Below, one piece after another: positions 45,265 through 57,305 of a DNA stretch of 64,000 nt. The notes beneath the pieces are model-generated. The model saw nothing but the letters and a program-made list of their open reading frames with translations. It was not told the origin of the DNA and did no database searches. A program made the position numbers and the translations under genes. Position 1 is the first letter of the stretch. The number at the start of each line of letters is the position of its first letter. Source of the stretch: Papaver somniferum (lineage: Eukaryota; Streptophyta; Magnoliopsida; Ranunculales; Papaveraceae); contig NC_039361.1 of assembly GCF_003573695.1 (NCBI RefSeq), positions 37,626,393 through 37,690,392 of the forward strand, in the 5' to 3' direction.

Positions 45265-45809
45265 ATGAAACTAGTCAATTGCTCAGTCCTTCTAGATGCT
45301 CTTGAGTCAACTAAGACCTCCAATTGTTCAGTTGATAGTAAATTAAGAATCTTAAAGAAAAATAAAAACTTTCTTAACAAGAACAAAGTCAAGAGTCAAT
45401 CAGTCAAGAGTAGTAGGATTCCCTGCCTTAAAAGTTTGTCACTCGATTTTTTTAATGAATGTAACAAATACGAAAAACTCTTCAAATCCATTAAGAATAC
45501 TCTTGAACAATATTAATTAATTTCTTTCATCTTTCTGACACTGATAAAATTTGTTTTCAATGTAGGAAAATTGGACATGTTAGGAAGTCTTGCATAAACC
45601 GTAAAAGGAAGACTGATGAGGTGTTTACTACTCCAGTTGGTTATGGAAATCTTTTGATTGATCACTTTGTTCATAAGAAGAGAACTAAATGGAGGATATC
45701 AATACTAATCAAGAATTCTCACTTAATTGATCATGCTCCAAGCACGAGAGATGAAGACTATCATCCTGAGATGGTTCCTGAGCATTTTCTTGCTCACCCA
45801 ACTTCTTAG
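45265..45809 (+). pseudogene. Family F gag remnant with zinc knuckle
   Basis: A first frame (45265-45516) is rich in Lys and Ser with helical words. After a frameshift a second frame carries CFQCRKIGHVRKSC (45552-45593), a perfect CX2CX4HX4C retroviral zinc knuckle, and runs to a TAG at 45807-45809. It follows the primer site, so it is gag. No gag core, protease or pol is seen, so the element is short or deleted. Zinc knuckles bind element RNA. Confidence 0.75.
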
Positions 45810-46059
45810 TAACAAGATTTTAGCGTCACCCCATCATGTACATAGTTTGAGATTGGGAAAGTGACAAATAAGTAATTTCTTTTCTTTTTGTGTTGATTTT
45901 GTTTATTGTGATATTTCCGTTTTATGTCTTGTCAGGTGCCTCTAGTGGGATCTGAGTATTTTATGATGCTCTACACTGGATGAAGAAAGTAAATTATTTC
46001 AAATAGTAAAGGCATTAAAGATTCGTCTTTCCATGTTGAGCCTCGCTCCATAAACATAT
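45810..46059. other. Interior of family F or junction, nothing recognised
   Basis: AT-rich, no motif. Somewhere here or just after, the orientation of elements changes from plus (F) to minus (G). Confidence 0.4.
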
Positions 46060-47684
46060 GTCTCTATGATATAAACCCATATGTGGTGTCGTTATTGTCT
46101 CATACACACTTGTGTCTGTAAAAGAGAGTCAATATGACTTGGGTGCTACTACATCACAAACAGTGATTCCAAAAATGTAACGAGTCAATGTGGGTATCAA
46201 CAAATCTTGTCCTCTTAACAAGATATTCTCCCTTACTATCATAGAGAACTAATTATTAGTATCAGGAATTGGAAATCCCAGTTGCCAAGAGTTCCTCTTA
46301 TATATACTTCAAATCCTAGGTTGCTTTAGGTTTAAGCTAAGATAGCTTTGGAACCAAGCAAACAATACTCACCGTTAGATGAAATCTTAGAATATTAATC
46401 ACATATACAAGATATACACTCTGGTTAGGTAAACCATAAACTAACCGTTTATAAATACTATATCCAACATGGTTAGACGAAACTAGGAAATTGGAACTTT
46501 TAAAGCTTAACACTCATTTTCAAGTTCATTAAGACATTAATATTGAGTCACAATCATGTTATCAAATGTGTCTAGTGTTAATTAGAGAAAGATCAAATGC
46601 AAATCTATTCATAGAAATAATTTAATTACACTTGAATGATAATCGACATAGTTGATAAATGTACAAAGTACAATTACTTGAATCGTTCGTGAATCGGCTG
46701 AGTCACAATACACGGACCGGTTTGCAAACTTATAAGCAATGACCGAGTTCCTGAGTTGACAGATCTTTTGCAGTTCACGTACCAGTTTTCAAACTTGGGT
46801 GCAACTCAAAGTTCCGGAGTTGACAGAACTTTTTCAGTTCACGTAATTGGCTACTAAACTGGTTCTAGAACATATAACTGTTTTGGCTCGCATAGTGGTT
46901 TGATTATTTTAACCCTGTTTCCTTTCCAAAAGTTCTAAAATGGTTTTATATGAAAATGCATACCTATTTGGATCACGAAACAAACTGATTTTCATATGAT
47001 GCACATACGAATAGGTATATCACATAAATCTGAAAGTTGATATATAGCTACTCCGATACGTGTACTATACATGTAGTACGACTTCATACATAATAGTTTT
47101 CTCAGTTTGTAAGATTAATAACATTGTATTTTATTCCGAATATAGTAGTTTTATATGTCTCTAAATAAATCCGAAACATTCCTGAATAACATCAATGACA
47201 CATATCAATATTCCATGCTATTTTCGAATGATAAACTTGAATCATGATATGTTTCCGAACAATAAATTTTTCTCCACCGAAATTTGATCAAGTATGAACA
47301 AATGTTCATTAAGCTTAGTCAATATATTTCTAGAATATCGTAAACTAAATAATTAGTTCTCGACTCGAAATTATTTATATGCAAGCTAGCGTAATTAGCT
47401 ATGCGGCAATCGTCTTAAGGATAAAAAGGTGAATATAACTTGAGAATCAGGTGGTTCAGTCTTCACGTACCTTTTGTTGATGAAGTTCTCCAAAATCTTT
47501 TGTTGATCTTCGCCTTCAAACTATAGAACGCAAATGATGACTGGATCATTTCTCAACTACCTCTATCCTAGACCGAGACTTAACTAATTGTAGACTAGAA
47601 CTCAAGATATAGTTTTGACAACTAAATTTGACAACAAGCTTGACATAGAAACACTTATGAGTTCGACCGAGCAATGCTCTAACA
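46060..47684 (-). repeat. Family G LTR, minus strand, truncated
   Basis: On the minus strand it starts TGTTAGAGCATTGCTCGGTC at 47684 and is related to the B/D LTRs (ACCGTTAGATGAAATCTTAG at about 46370). It holds two copies of a roughly 67-bp-spaced unit with GAGTTGACAGA and CAGTTCACGTA (46754-46851). The TATA-like CTTATATATAC is near 46296. The region with the shared inner block and LTR end is missing; the left limit is approximate. Confidence 0.65.
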
Positions 47685-48305
47685 ATTTTAATATTATAAT
47701 ATCTCCTCATCATTCGTCTGACTCATGACACATGGATCGATAAAGGTATTTTATGATCATTCAGCAATGATTATTTTCTTAAGTGCTCAATGCACCAATA
47801 TAATGGTTTATGATCGATCCATAAATCTCATTAAACCATCATTCGACTATCATTATAATGATATATGTGTCACAGTCATCAATGACCTAATTCAATATCC
47901 ATGGTCAGCAAAGCATGTTGTTGTTTCAACATTCCATGCTCATTCATCATAATATTGAACTTTATCGGTTCAGTTCATAAGACTTATAGTATAAGGTCAA
48001 AGATTGACCAACCACACACGAGACATCAATTCACGTAACATGGGGGGATATCACTAGGGTTTTGGTCTGGAGGCCTATAACACGTGCGATGTGAGATACA
48101 TCCACGGTGAGAGTTGTGGTAAATCGTGCTGGCGGTTAAAGGAGAAAATGAAAAATGGATGGTCGATCAACCAAGTCATCCATGCAACGTGGAAGTGGTT
48201 TCGACACGATCTCCCACTTCCCCATTCTTCCACTTCCTTCAACTGTCACCACTTACAGGAGATTGGTGTTCAGCAATAAATAGTTCGAAAACATATGCTT
48301 TGATA
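47685..48305. other. DNA left of the solo A LTR, possibly another LTR
   Basis: No domain. Features such as GTGGAAGTGGTTTCGACACG followed by AATAAATAG suggest a promoter-bearing gypsy-type LTR into which the A element jumped, with the rest at 51142 onward, but I cannot set its limits. Confidence 0.3.
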
Positions 48306-48310
48306 AGACT

Positions 48311-51136
48311 TGTTAGAGCATTGCTCGGTTGAACCCACCAAGCGTTGGTATGTCAAGTTTGGTTGTCATATTTTAGTGAATCAAAACTCATGTTAAGAGT
48401 CGCTTGATTATGTACTAGAGTGAACTTCGTATATAGGTTATCTTGAAAGTATTAGGATATGAAACATTACAAGTATTGCGAAGTCTTGAAGATGTGAAGA
48501 AGCAAGGATCTATAACGACAACAATCATCCTTCTACTTGAAGTTAGTGATATTTGACTTGAACTGTTTCATTCCCTAACGTATATTTCAAGTCGTGCATA
48601 TTGAAAACATAACTGCGAAGCATATTTGAACTCTAGATAGACATAGTATTAAGGAATACAATATGAGGTTTATTTCTTAACCATTAAACTTTGTAGATAA
48701 GACATCGCCATAATAATTTGATGCTATTGTGATTATGTATGGGTTTGAGGTGAGGATTTCATCCTAGGGAACAATGTTTACATGTGTTCTAAGGAAGTAA
48801 GTTCATAAACTTGTTTGTGGACCGAAAAGGAAATTGTCAGGTGTTATTGGTTTTGTTATTCATTGCATATCTTATGAACAACCAATATGTGTGATAGAGT
48901 ATAACCGCTCACAACTTGTTGTGTTCTTGGTAGAACTGTTCACAAAGGCCGGACTTATGTATTGGTATAACTTTTATTAGTGAAATCGATCTTAAGTAAT
49001 CACCTGTGGTGTGATCAGGTTTGTGTGTCTGACCAATTTTGGGAGAGGGGAACCGATCTTAGTAAGAGGTGCAGTAAATCACAAGGGGAACCGATCCTTG
49101 TATGGGGTGCAGCAAGGTTTATAACAGAATGGGAACCGATCCTATGGACATGTGCAACATGTTTTTAGGCAAAGGGTAGCCGATCCTATAGACATGTGCA
49201 ACACATATAAGTTAGATACCATATATATGTGGGGAACCGATCCTAGTACCTAGTCAACCGAATTTTGGAAAGCTAGTGTGACTATGCACAATACTCGCAT
49301 GGAGGTAGAACCGAAACTTGTTTTGGTAGAACCGTTAAACCCATGATTGTGATTGAATGTTGGTTTGATCAATCACATAGTTCTTGAAAGTCATATGAAC
49401 CAATTTTAAACTTGTTTGGAAGTGTGGAAAATCGGTTTCAAGGTTGTAAGTGTGAAAGAGAACTTAAAAAGTAAAGATGTCGACAAACTTTGAACACGTG
49501 ATGTGAATGTTTATATCTTTAATTGTTCAAAGATATTCCTTAACGACTAAGGGAAGAGAATCCCAGGATCGAAACATAAGTAAGTTAAGAATCTTTTAAT
49601 TAAGGTTATCAATTTAATTTTGTAGGGAAATTCCAGAATTAGTAATGTGCATTTACTAATTAGATTTTCCGAGAGATTTCGATCATTATTTTTGGATAGA
49701 GCATTTCCAGGAATTATGAAAACCAAATATGTGCTTTAATGAATATCTTGAGAATATTTTCGATTTTGGAAATTCCTTGGTGTCCAAACTTCCTTGTCTA
49801 TAAATACTTGAAGTTTTCCTTTCTAACAAACTAATCCTTCGTAACAACAAACTTCCTCTTTTGTTGTTGTTACTGGTGTAGCCGCCTATTCAGAGAGGAG
49901 AGTAACCTAATTATGTGAAATCTCTTACGGATGCTAAGTTTAAAGTCTTCTTTGGGATTGAGAAGCTCTAGCGTGTACCGTTGGTGGGAAACTAGATAAT
50001 TGTTGTTTATCTTTTTTTTTCGATTGATTTGATTGACTAAAGGTGGTTGAAATATGATTGCACCTAGTTTTTTTATTCTTGAGAATCTTCTCTTCTGATA
50101 TAAGATTCACTAAAACTAGTTCAGAGTTTCGACAGGGATCTTTAGACTGTTGTTAGTTCTAAAGACGATCTTGTGATAATCCATTGTTAACAGACTTCGT
50201 TCTGTGCGTGATTGATCACAAGAGATTCAAGTGATTGTGTGCAGGTTTTTATTGAAGATTTAAGAAGATTTGAAGACAAAGAAGATATTGAAGATATGAC
50301 TTGGGTTTTATAATCTTCGGTGTGCACAATACTTGTTTCGGTAAAAGATGATCCAATCAATAATCTATTTTTCCTTATGGTAGATTAGATTAATTAATTG
50401 AGTAGATCGGCATCAACACGATTCTTCGGATTAAAGGTTTTGTTGGCTTAATCTTAAGTGATTACTTCGGTAATTGAACATAATATAGATCTAAGGACCT
50501 GACGAAGGAGTTTATGTTAAGATAAACGGAAGAGCCTTTGTACGACTCATATCACTTGGTTGAATAGAGTTGATACCAAACAGATATGTTGTTCCTTTAC
50601 TGTTTGGAATATGAACCAAATGAATTTTTCCAAGTATGTGACTTATTTATAAGTTGGAGGCGTGGGAATATAGAGGGAACTATGTGAACTATAGGGTTAG
50701 TTACTTGGTCTCAACTATACGAAGTTAGGTGTAATTTTGTGTAGCGGCTTAATCCTGAGAGTATTCAATTCTGGACAAGGTCCCGGGGTTTTTCTGCATT
50801 TGCGGTTTCCTCGTTAACAAAATCTTGTTGTGTCATTTACTTTTATTTTCCGCATTATAATTGTATTATTATAACTAAAGTAAATTACACAAACGTTAAT
50901 TCCTATTTACTTGATAAGCAATCCTATTTTGTTTGGTTAAGTCCGAACCTTTGTATCAAGTAAACATACTTCGTCGTTGTATTGTATCGATCTTGTATCC
51001 ATAGACGATCATACGAAGTGTGAACCGATTAGTTGTATTGTCTCGACTCAGTCCATAGACAATCACTTTCGGAGAAAGTACTTATAGGTAGGAAAAGTTT
51101 TAACTTGAGGTATATTTGGGTACCCTCTACTTTTCA
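48311..51136 (+). repeat. Solo LTR of family A, 2826 bp
   Basis: Full-length A LTR starting TGTTAGAGCATTGCTCGGTT and ending CTCTACTTTTCA, with AGACT at 48306-48310 and 51137-51141. It has five GGAACCGATCCT-type units, CTATAAATA at 49798-49806 and the inner block at 50771-50822. No interior: the product of recombination between the two LTRs of one insertion. Confidence 0.96.
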
Positions 51137-51141
51137 AGACT

Positions 51142-54100
51142 AATAATATTCATAAGCAAACTTACGAAAAGTCAAATTATCGAACACTTTCAGAATATTT
51201 TCTCGTCTATACAGGAAATCATCTTCACAACATTTTAATACATCGCATCACCAACAGATCAATATCCATTGATCTCCACACAATCTCATCTTCCCTCCCT
51301 ACAAACCGACCCTTCTCCTCCTCTTGTGACCGAATTGAACCTGGAACGACCATTATCTTGGTTTAGGTCAGGGTCTTACAGATTAGTCTCTCGAACTCAA
51401 AGTACTCTCGTGCAGTACATTTGTTTAAAGGTTCAGACGATTTGCTACTTCGAGCACCTGCTTCAGCGAGCACTTGCCTCCTCTACCACTTTTTACCGGA
51501 AACTTCTGCAGGTCGTTTTTACCTGCAAACATAGTGAATCATGAAACTGGCTGCATGTAATTTGAAATTCAGGAAAAAAAAGTGAAGTCATGTGTATGGA
51601 CGAGGTATAATGTTGGAGAAAGATATTATTTTCCTGCAAATGCCTCTTTTTAAGTAAATTGAACCATGGATGTTATATGCAGTGGTTGGTTCTATTAAGA
51701 TGGGTATCTCAGCAAGACATATTGTTGGATCTAGAAAATCAGCTTCTTAGGGAGTCAGAAGCCTACCTATTCTAGTACAATCAATTGAATACAATAATTT
51801 TGACTGTTTCGGAAGCTCGACAAGGATAACTGTGAATTATTGCAAAATAATAAAAATTACAAGCTATCTTACCCGAATTCATTACATGTGCAGTAGCAAG
51901 CAAGTATAATCCTCAAATTTTGTGAATTTTTTTAAACATTATTTGATATCGGAAAATTACAAATCGGTTTGTTTCTCTTAATTTTGGGCGGCTAATATGG
52001 GTGATATTGCTGCTCAACATATGAGTTTTCAACAAAACCCCGAATTTCTATCTTAGAAGCAAAAAAAAATTCTGTCTAATAAGAAAGTTTTGTTGTCTTA
52101 GAAAAATATAATATGCATTATAGCAAGTGCATCGCGCGTGCGTCTAGACCAGTAGGTGATAAAAGATACACGGTAGAAAGGATAGGTGCAATGAATACTT
52201 TTATGATGATTGTTATTGTATATGAAGAAGTTAGAGATAATCCAGAATTTTTCACACTCGTGATGATCGGAGAGTAGTACGTCTAAATGGTTACCAAACA
52301 TTAGAAGACCTTCTGATTGATGATAGAGATATTTAGAGTTGCGTTAAACGATGAAGTTAATTTTAAATAGAATGAGCAGGCGCTAATGATAAAGCGGATG
52401 ATCATGATGGTAAAGCTAGTGACTCTGATCATGATGGTGAATCTAGCAATGATGAAGAGGGTGATCGTGATTATTTTGATGATGATTACTAAGTATATGA
52501 TCTCACTGAGATTCCTATTTTTTATTTTAATATATTCTGCAGTCTAGATTTAATTAATTATTGTCTAGTCCTATTATATATATGCTCTCATTATGTTTTC
52601 TTTCGTAGTTTAAGTTTAATTACTGTTTAAATAGTAATATATATGTTCTAATTATGTTTTACAATCAATAACGTCTTTAAAAACATTATTTTTCCTCTAA
52701 ATAAGAAAGGAGAAACGAACCCTAATACAACCGCCTGAACCCCCTCTATTCAGATCGGCTCTTTGGAGCATATATGGGAAGACCATAATATCCGTTATCT
52801 TCTTCTTTTTGCTGCTTCCGATTTAGGGTTAAGTTTTATAAACCTCTGTCTTATGTTTAGGTAATGTAATCTTAGATTTACTTGTCTTCTCTCGCGATTT
52901 CATTTGAGGGATTTGTTATTTATAGATTCTCTTGTTTTTGATTGTTTCTGCTTGGTAAATATGGTGCGTAGATCATCTTAAATGAAAAGATTATATCCTT
53001 TAAGAATGCTAACTTCAGTTGCAACAAAATCAACATCAAAATTTTCTTTAACACCAAAAACTGAAGAGGAAACAACATCAACAAAAGCAAAACAGCGACA
53101 CCAATCACTAAAACATTGATTAAGCACCGACTCAGATCGCTTTCAACCGACACAGATCGGGCCAGTAATCTTTAACTACTTTAGTTTAGGTTTTAGTTTG
53201 TTACTTTAGATTTAGCTGCTTCATAACGGATCATTTGTTGATCCTAACACCTCTGCACTTTGCAGTGTTGATATATTATTTAGTGTTTTTGACAACCCAA
53301 GCATGACTATTTAACTTAGATATGAAAACCTTGAGAAATGGATGGGTCATTTATTGATCCTAACATCTCTGTCTGGAGTAGTTATATTCACTTGTTTGAT
53401 CTTGTTATTAAGATTTTAAACATGGTCATTTAACTCAGTTCAGCATGCTTGTTATTAGCTTCAGTTCTGATGGTTGAGTATTCTGATGTGTGGAGAGATC
53501 CAAGTGTTGATGGCGGTAGTTTAAACTCTGATGTAATCTTAAAAGTCAGTCTTGTAATAACTATGATTCCAGTTTAATATATGAGATTCGCCTCCTTTTC
53601 CCCATAAAAGGAAATAAAAGGTTTTATATAATAGTATAAATTATGAACTTATGTATGAGAGGTATCCAAATCGACCACGAACCTTTGCATAGACATACTA
53701 ATAGGGCCCTTTTATAAGTCGATCTTTTCCCTCCATTAATATTGTAACATTGATAAACTGATTATGAGTTAAAATCCGCACATGACTTCACGATTTTTGC
53801 CGACATCTTTGATTTCACCATGTAGAAATGGATTGGATAATCGGAACCAAAACAATGAGAACATGGTAAATCGCATTCTTTAGTAAACTACACTAATAAG
53901 ATTGTCAATTCTTCAAATTTAATTGTCACATTGTGTGTTAAATTATTAACAAAAGACGCATATTAAATTTTTATATTTGTAAATTGAAAGAAGTGGAAGA
54001 TTGCAGGGTTAATCCTTCTCGTTAAATTTCTATCTCTCCCTCCTGCGGATGTCTTGGTAGCAGAAGAGTTGTGCAAAGTAGTGGTGACTTTCACGTTTTC

Positions 54101-54721
54101 GAGCGGCGGCGGCCGTCTATAATATTTTAGGGTTCCTTCTCATTTTTCTGTAATGAGATTGTTTTAACTTTTAGGGTTCACAATTATGTGGGTGTCAGGG
54201 GTTTTTGGAGATTGGGATTTCTGTACGGGTCTTTTCACAATTATGGTGATTAGAATTTTTTGGGCCTAACTATTTCTATTTGGTTAGGATTTTCATAAAA
54301 TTTAGGGGTTCTTAATACGATGTATGAGTATTACTACATGTAATGTGGGGTGTACAGATCCAATTTTATATAAATATATAAAACTATTTTACTGACCAAA
54401 AAAATAAAAAAGAGACTAATAAAATGATAGAAAAGCGACAATTTTATAATGTCTAATCTCATTGGCATTAGACATGCAAGGTTGGAGTCGAGAATTGATG
54501 GAAGTTTTATTTGCAAAAAAATTTAACAGAGCACCAAAAAAAAAAGGAGTACTAGACTGGGCTTGGTAGGGTGGTGTACTGGTGTGTAACTGGAAGAAAA
54601 GAGACCCTTCACAGATCCGAGCCAGTACTGTCGCACTTGTGCACTGCTACCTAATGACCGGCTCTGGTTCAGATATTTCTAATTCAGGTTTAATTAATGT
54701 TATGATTATGATGCGCATTGC
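51142..54721. other. Intergenic DNA
   Basis: No recognised gene. At 52398-52491 an open end reads KADDHDGKASDSDHDG and DYFDDDY before TAA, an acidic tail of the kind seen at the end of hAT transposases, but upstream sequence gives no transposase motif. A 91-codon frame at 51269-51544 is probably chance or old LTR sequence. The stretch 54537-54721 is host sequence next to the gypsy element. Confidence 0.4.
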
Positions 54722-55456
54722 TGATAGACACATTTTTGTGTCTAATTTGTCCTCAATGCCTGTATTGTTGGAACTCTATTTTTGTACTAATATTGTATTT
54801 TTATGTTTGTTTAGGTGTTTTTGGAGAAAATACCTTTGTATGGAAAGAGTTGCTCAAAAAAAATGATGATTTACACCCCGGGGAAATGTCCTGGAGGCGC
54901 CCCAGAAATGTACCAGAAACGTCCCAGAAATGTCCCGGAGGAAACCAGAAAAATTACTATTTCAACCCAAGAATTACTATTTCAGCCCAAATTACTAAGG
55001 GGATACCCAACAGTGGTTAGGGGGACACCCTTCTTCACGATTTGAAAATTCAAAACGTCGGGAAATGTTCTTCACATCTGCATGAATTTTTGATTTGAAT
55101 TCTTGGGCTGTTTTGAAGAGATTCAACACCCGAAATCCATTGGGCTGGACTTGAGTACACTAAACAGAGTTAGTACAAGCAATTTAATCGATCAACTTGG
55201 GCTAGAATAGGAGAACAAAGTAAACAGAGACGTGAGAATATTTTCAGAATATTGGATTCTGTTGGAGGATATACGTGCGTTATGAGAAGATATACAGCTG
55301 GGATTCGAATATATCCAGATTAGGAAGGATTCAGAGAGTTTCAGAAGACGCGTAAAGATTTGGGGACATGATTTTTGTATAACAGGAAAAAATATTGAGA
55401 AAAATATTCTCGAATTACTGTGAAGATTTTTGGGCAGTTAATGAGTTGTTGCTGGG

Positions 55457-55464
55457 TATAAAAG
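55457..55464 (+). promoter_or_regulatory. TATA box of the Athila-like 5' LTR
   Basis: TATAAAAG; the copy in the 3' LTR is at 60672-60679. Starts the element's transcript about 30 bp later. Confidence 0.8.
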
Positions 55465-55759
55465 AGTTTCCTTTGAGTCAGAGAAGTTTGATCAAGAGTT
55501 TTGGGGTCACTTGGAACGCAGAGAAACGAAGAACAGAAATCATACCTGCTGCTGCTGCTGCTGCTCGAAGAGGAAGACGAAGAAGGAAGAACGGACTCGC
55601 AGATTCTGTCGTTTTTCCACAGTACTTACAGCGAAATCAAACTGTCGTTTCTCTACAGCATATCGTTATTATCGTATATAAACAGCATCATCTGTTTTGT
55701 AACAGCGACGCTGTAACACTTCTACAGCGTTGCGAATTTCTGTTTCATCTTATTTCTTC

Positions 55760-55765
55760 AATAAA
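55760..55765 (+). terminator. Poly(A) signal in the Athila-like LTR
   Basis: AATAAA about 300 bp after the TATA box; the active copy is the one in the 3' LTR at 60975-60980. Confidence 0.6.
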
Positions 55766-56225
55766 AACACCTATTCAGCCATGGGTGATTATTTTGTGTG
55801 TGTTTTTATCATGAAGAGCTAAACCCCAACACTGGGATGACGGAGGAAGCCTTATTTCACAAACGTTTGGTAACTATGATCGATTCTTTATGACTTTTGC
55901 ACTTGTTTTTATCGTTTTATGATTTTTATTAATTAGTTGTGATTTCGTTTGATGGTGTATGCTTAGACGTAAGAGCTTTTGATGCACCATGCTTGTGATT
56001 TACAATTGATGTTTTACAAAATCTATTTTTGGCTAATAAAAGAGTCAACAAAAGAGCTAGAATAGTTATGAGTCGTTATATGAACTGATTGAATGTGATT
56101 AATGGTGGAATCCGAAGTCCTAGTATCTCTTGATCTTGTGACAATTTTGTATATATTTTTGTTTTAAAAATCTTTTCAAGTCCGAGCAACGAACTTTTAC
56201 TACCACTTTCAAAACTATAACAAAA

Positions 56226-57305
56226 TGGCGCCGCCGACGCGGACTTGTATATAGATTGATTTATTTTTTTTAAGTTTATTATTTTTTTTAGAATTGTTTG
56301 TTCCTTTATACGTTTCTTTTTGTCTTTATTTTGCAGGTTCAAAGTGAAAACTAAGGACTTGGAGAGGAAAAATCTTAAAGCGAAAAGCGAAAAGAGAAGA
56401 AAAAAAGGACAGTTTTAGGATTTAATTTTTAATTTTTAATTTTTTTAGAATGTGTGAGGAAAACTGTAATTTTTTATTTATTTATTTTGGATTTTGGACT
56501 TTAAACAATTGGACTTTATTTTTTTAACCCTACGGAAGGGTATTATTATTAAAAAAATAAAATAAAATAAAATTATTATATAAACTGTGTGTAGGGAAGG
56601 ACGACGATTACTATATCATCTCGGCCCCTCGGGTTCGCACACGGCATAGGAGTCGTGGCCCGAGTCGACGACAACGGTTCATCGCCCGTCTAGTACGGGA
56701 GGTAAGTCCAATCGAAACACCCGCGAATCTCCTGCAAGCGGGTTACTGTCTGCCTTAAGGTGATAATTGTTTGAGGACGAACCGGACTGTCTTTATTTTC
56801 GTAGTAAAGGGCAAGGCCTGGCCTAAACAAGATAAGGGTTCGGATTTCATCACCGTTCTCTTCTTGCCCACCTTAGGAAACGAAACCGAACGCGAACCTA
56901 AGCTTTAAAATTTGGAATAGAACGAGACCGATAGGGTAACGATCTTAATAGGAAACTCGTTCGAAAAATATTGGTTGCTCTTTAAGCACACTCCAAAGTT
57001 CATGATGGTTTCTGTGAGTTGAATGCGTGACTGCGCCGCCTTGTGATAGCGGTGAGGCCTTGGGTATCAAAGCTCCACTGAGCTTCCCTCGCCTCAATTC
57101 AACTTACTTTGACTCGGATTGATTCCAGAGGGGTTTGCTCAAATTGCAACGAATTCCCTTTCGAAAGATAGAAGCTGGTCTAGAAACAATCTAAGTGGAG
57201 CCATCATGCTTTTTGTTTGCTAGAAATCTTTAGGTTTGCTTTGGTGGAGTCGAGTCGGCCTTGTTTGTGATTGTATAGAATCCCCCTGTAGTTTATATTT
57301 CTTCG
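56226..57305 (+). other. Primer site and leader of the Athila-like element
   Basis: TGGCGCCGCCGACGCGGA begins three bases after the LTR and resembles the TGGCGCCG primer sites of Athila/Tat gypsy elements. About 1.1 kb of leader follows, with no ORF, more GC-rich around 56620-56760. Confidence 0.75.

Larger units (their letters stand above)
54722..56222 (+). repeat. 5' LTR of the Athila-like element, 1501 bp
   Basis: Starts TGATAGACACATTTTTGTG and ends AAACTATAACA. Within the first 25 bp is a perfect 8-bp stem, TAGACACA/TGTGTCTA, with a TTTT loop. TATAAAAG at 55457-55464 and AATAAA at 55760-55765 mark promoter and poly(A) signal. A GCT run (55549-55566) is longer here than in the 3' LTR. Confidence 0.95.

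Noticed and set aside
55395..55814. 139-codon frame inside both gypsy LTRs (also 60610-61029)
   Set aside because: It spans the TATA box and the poly(A) signal of the LTR and has no domain. It recurs only because the LTR recurs.
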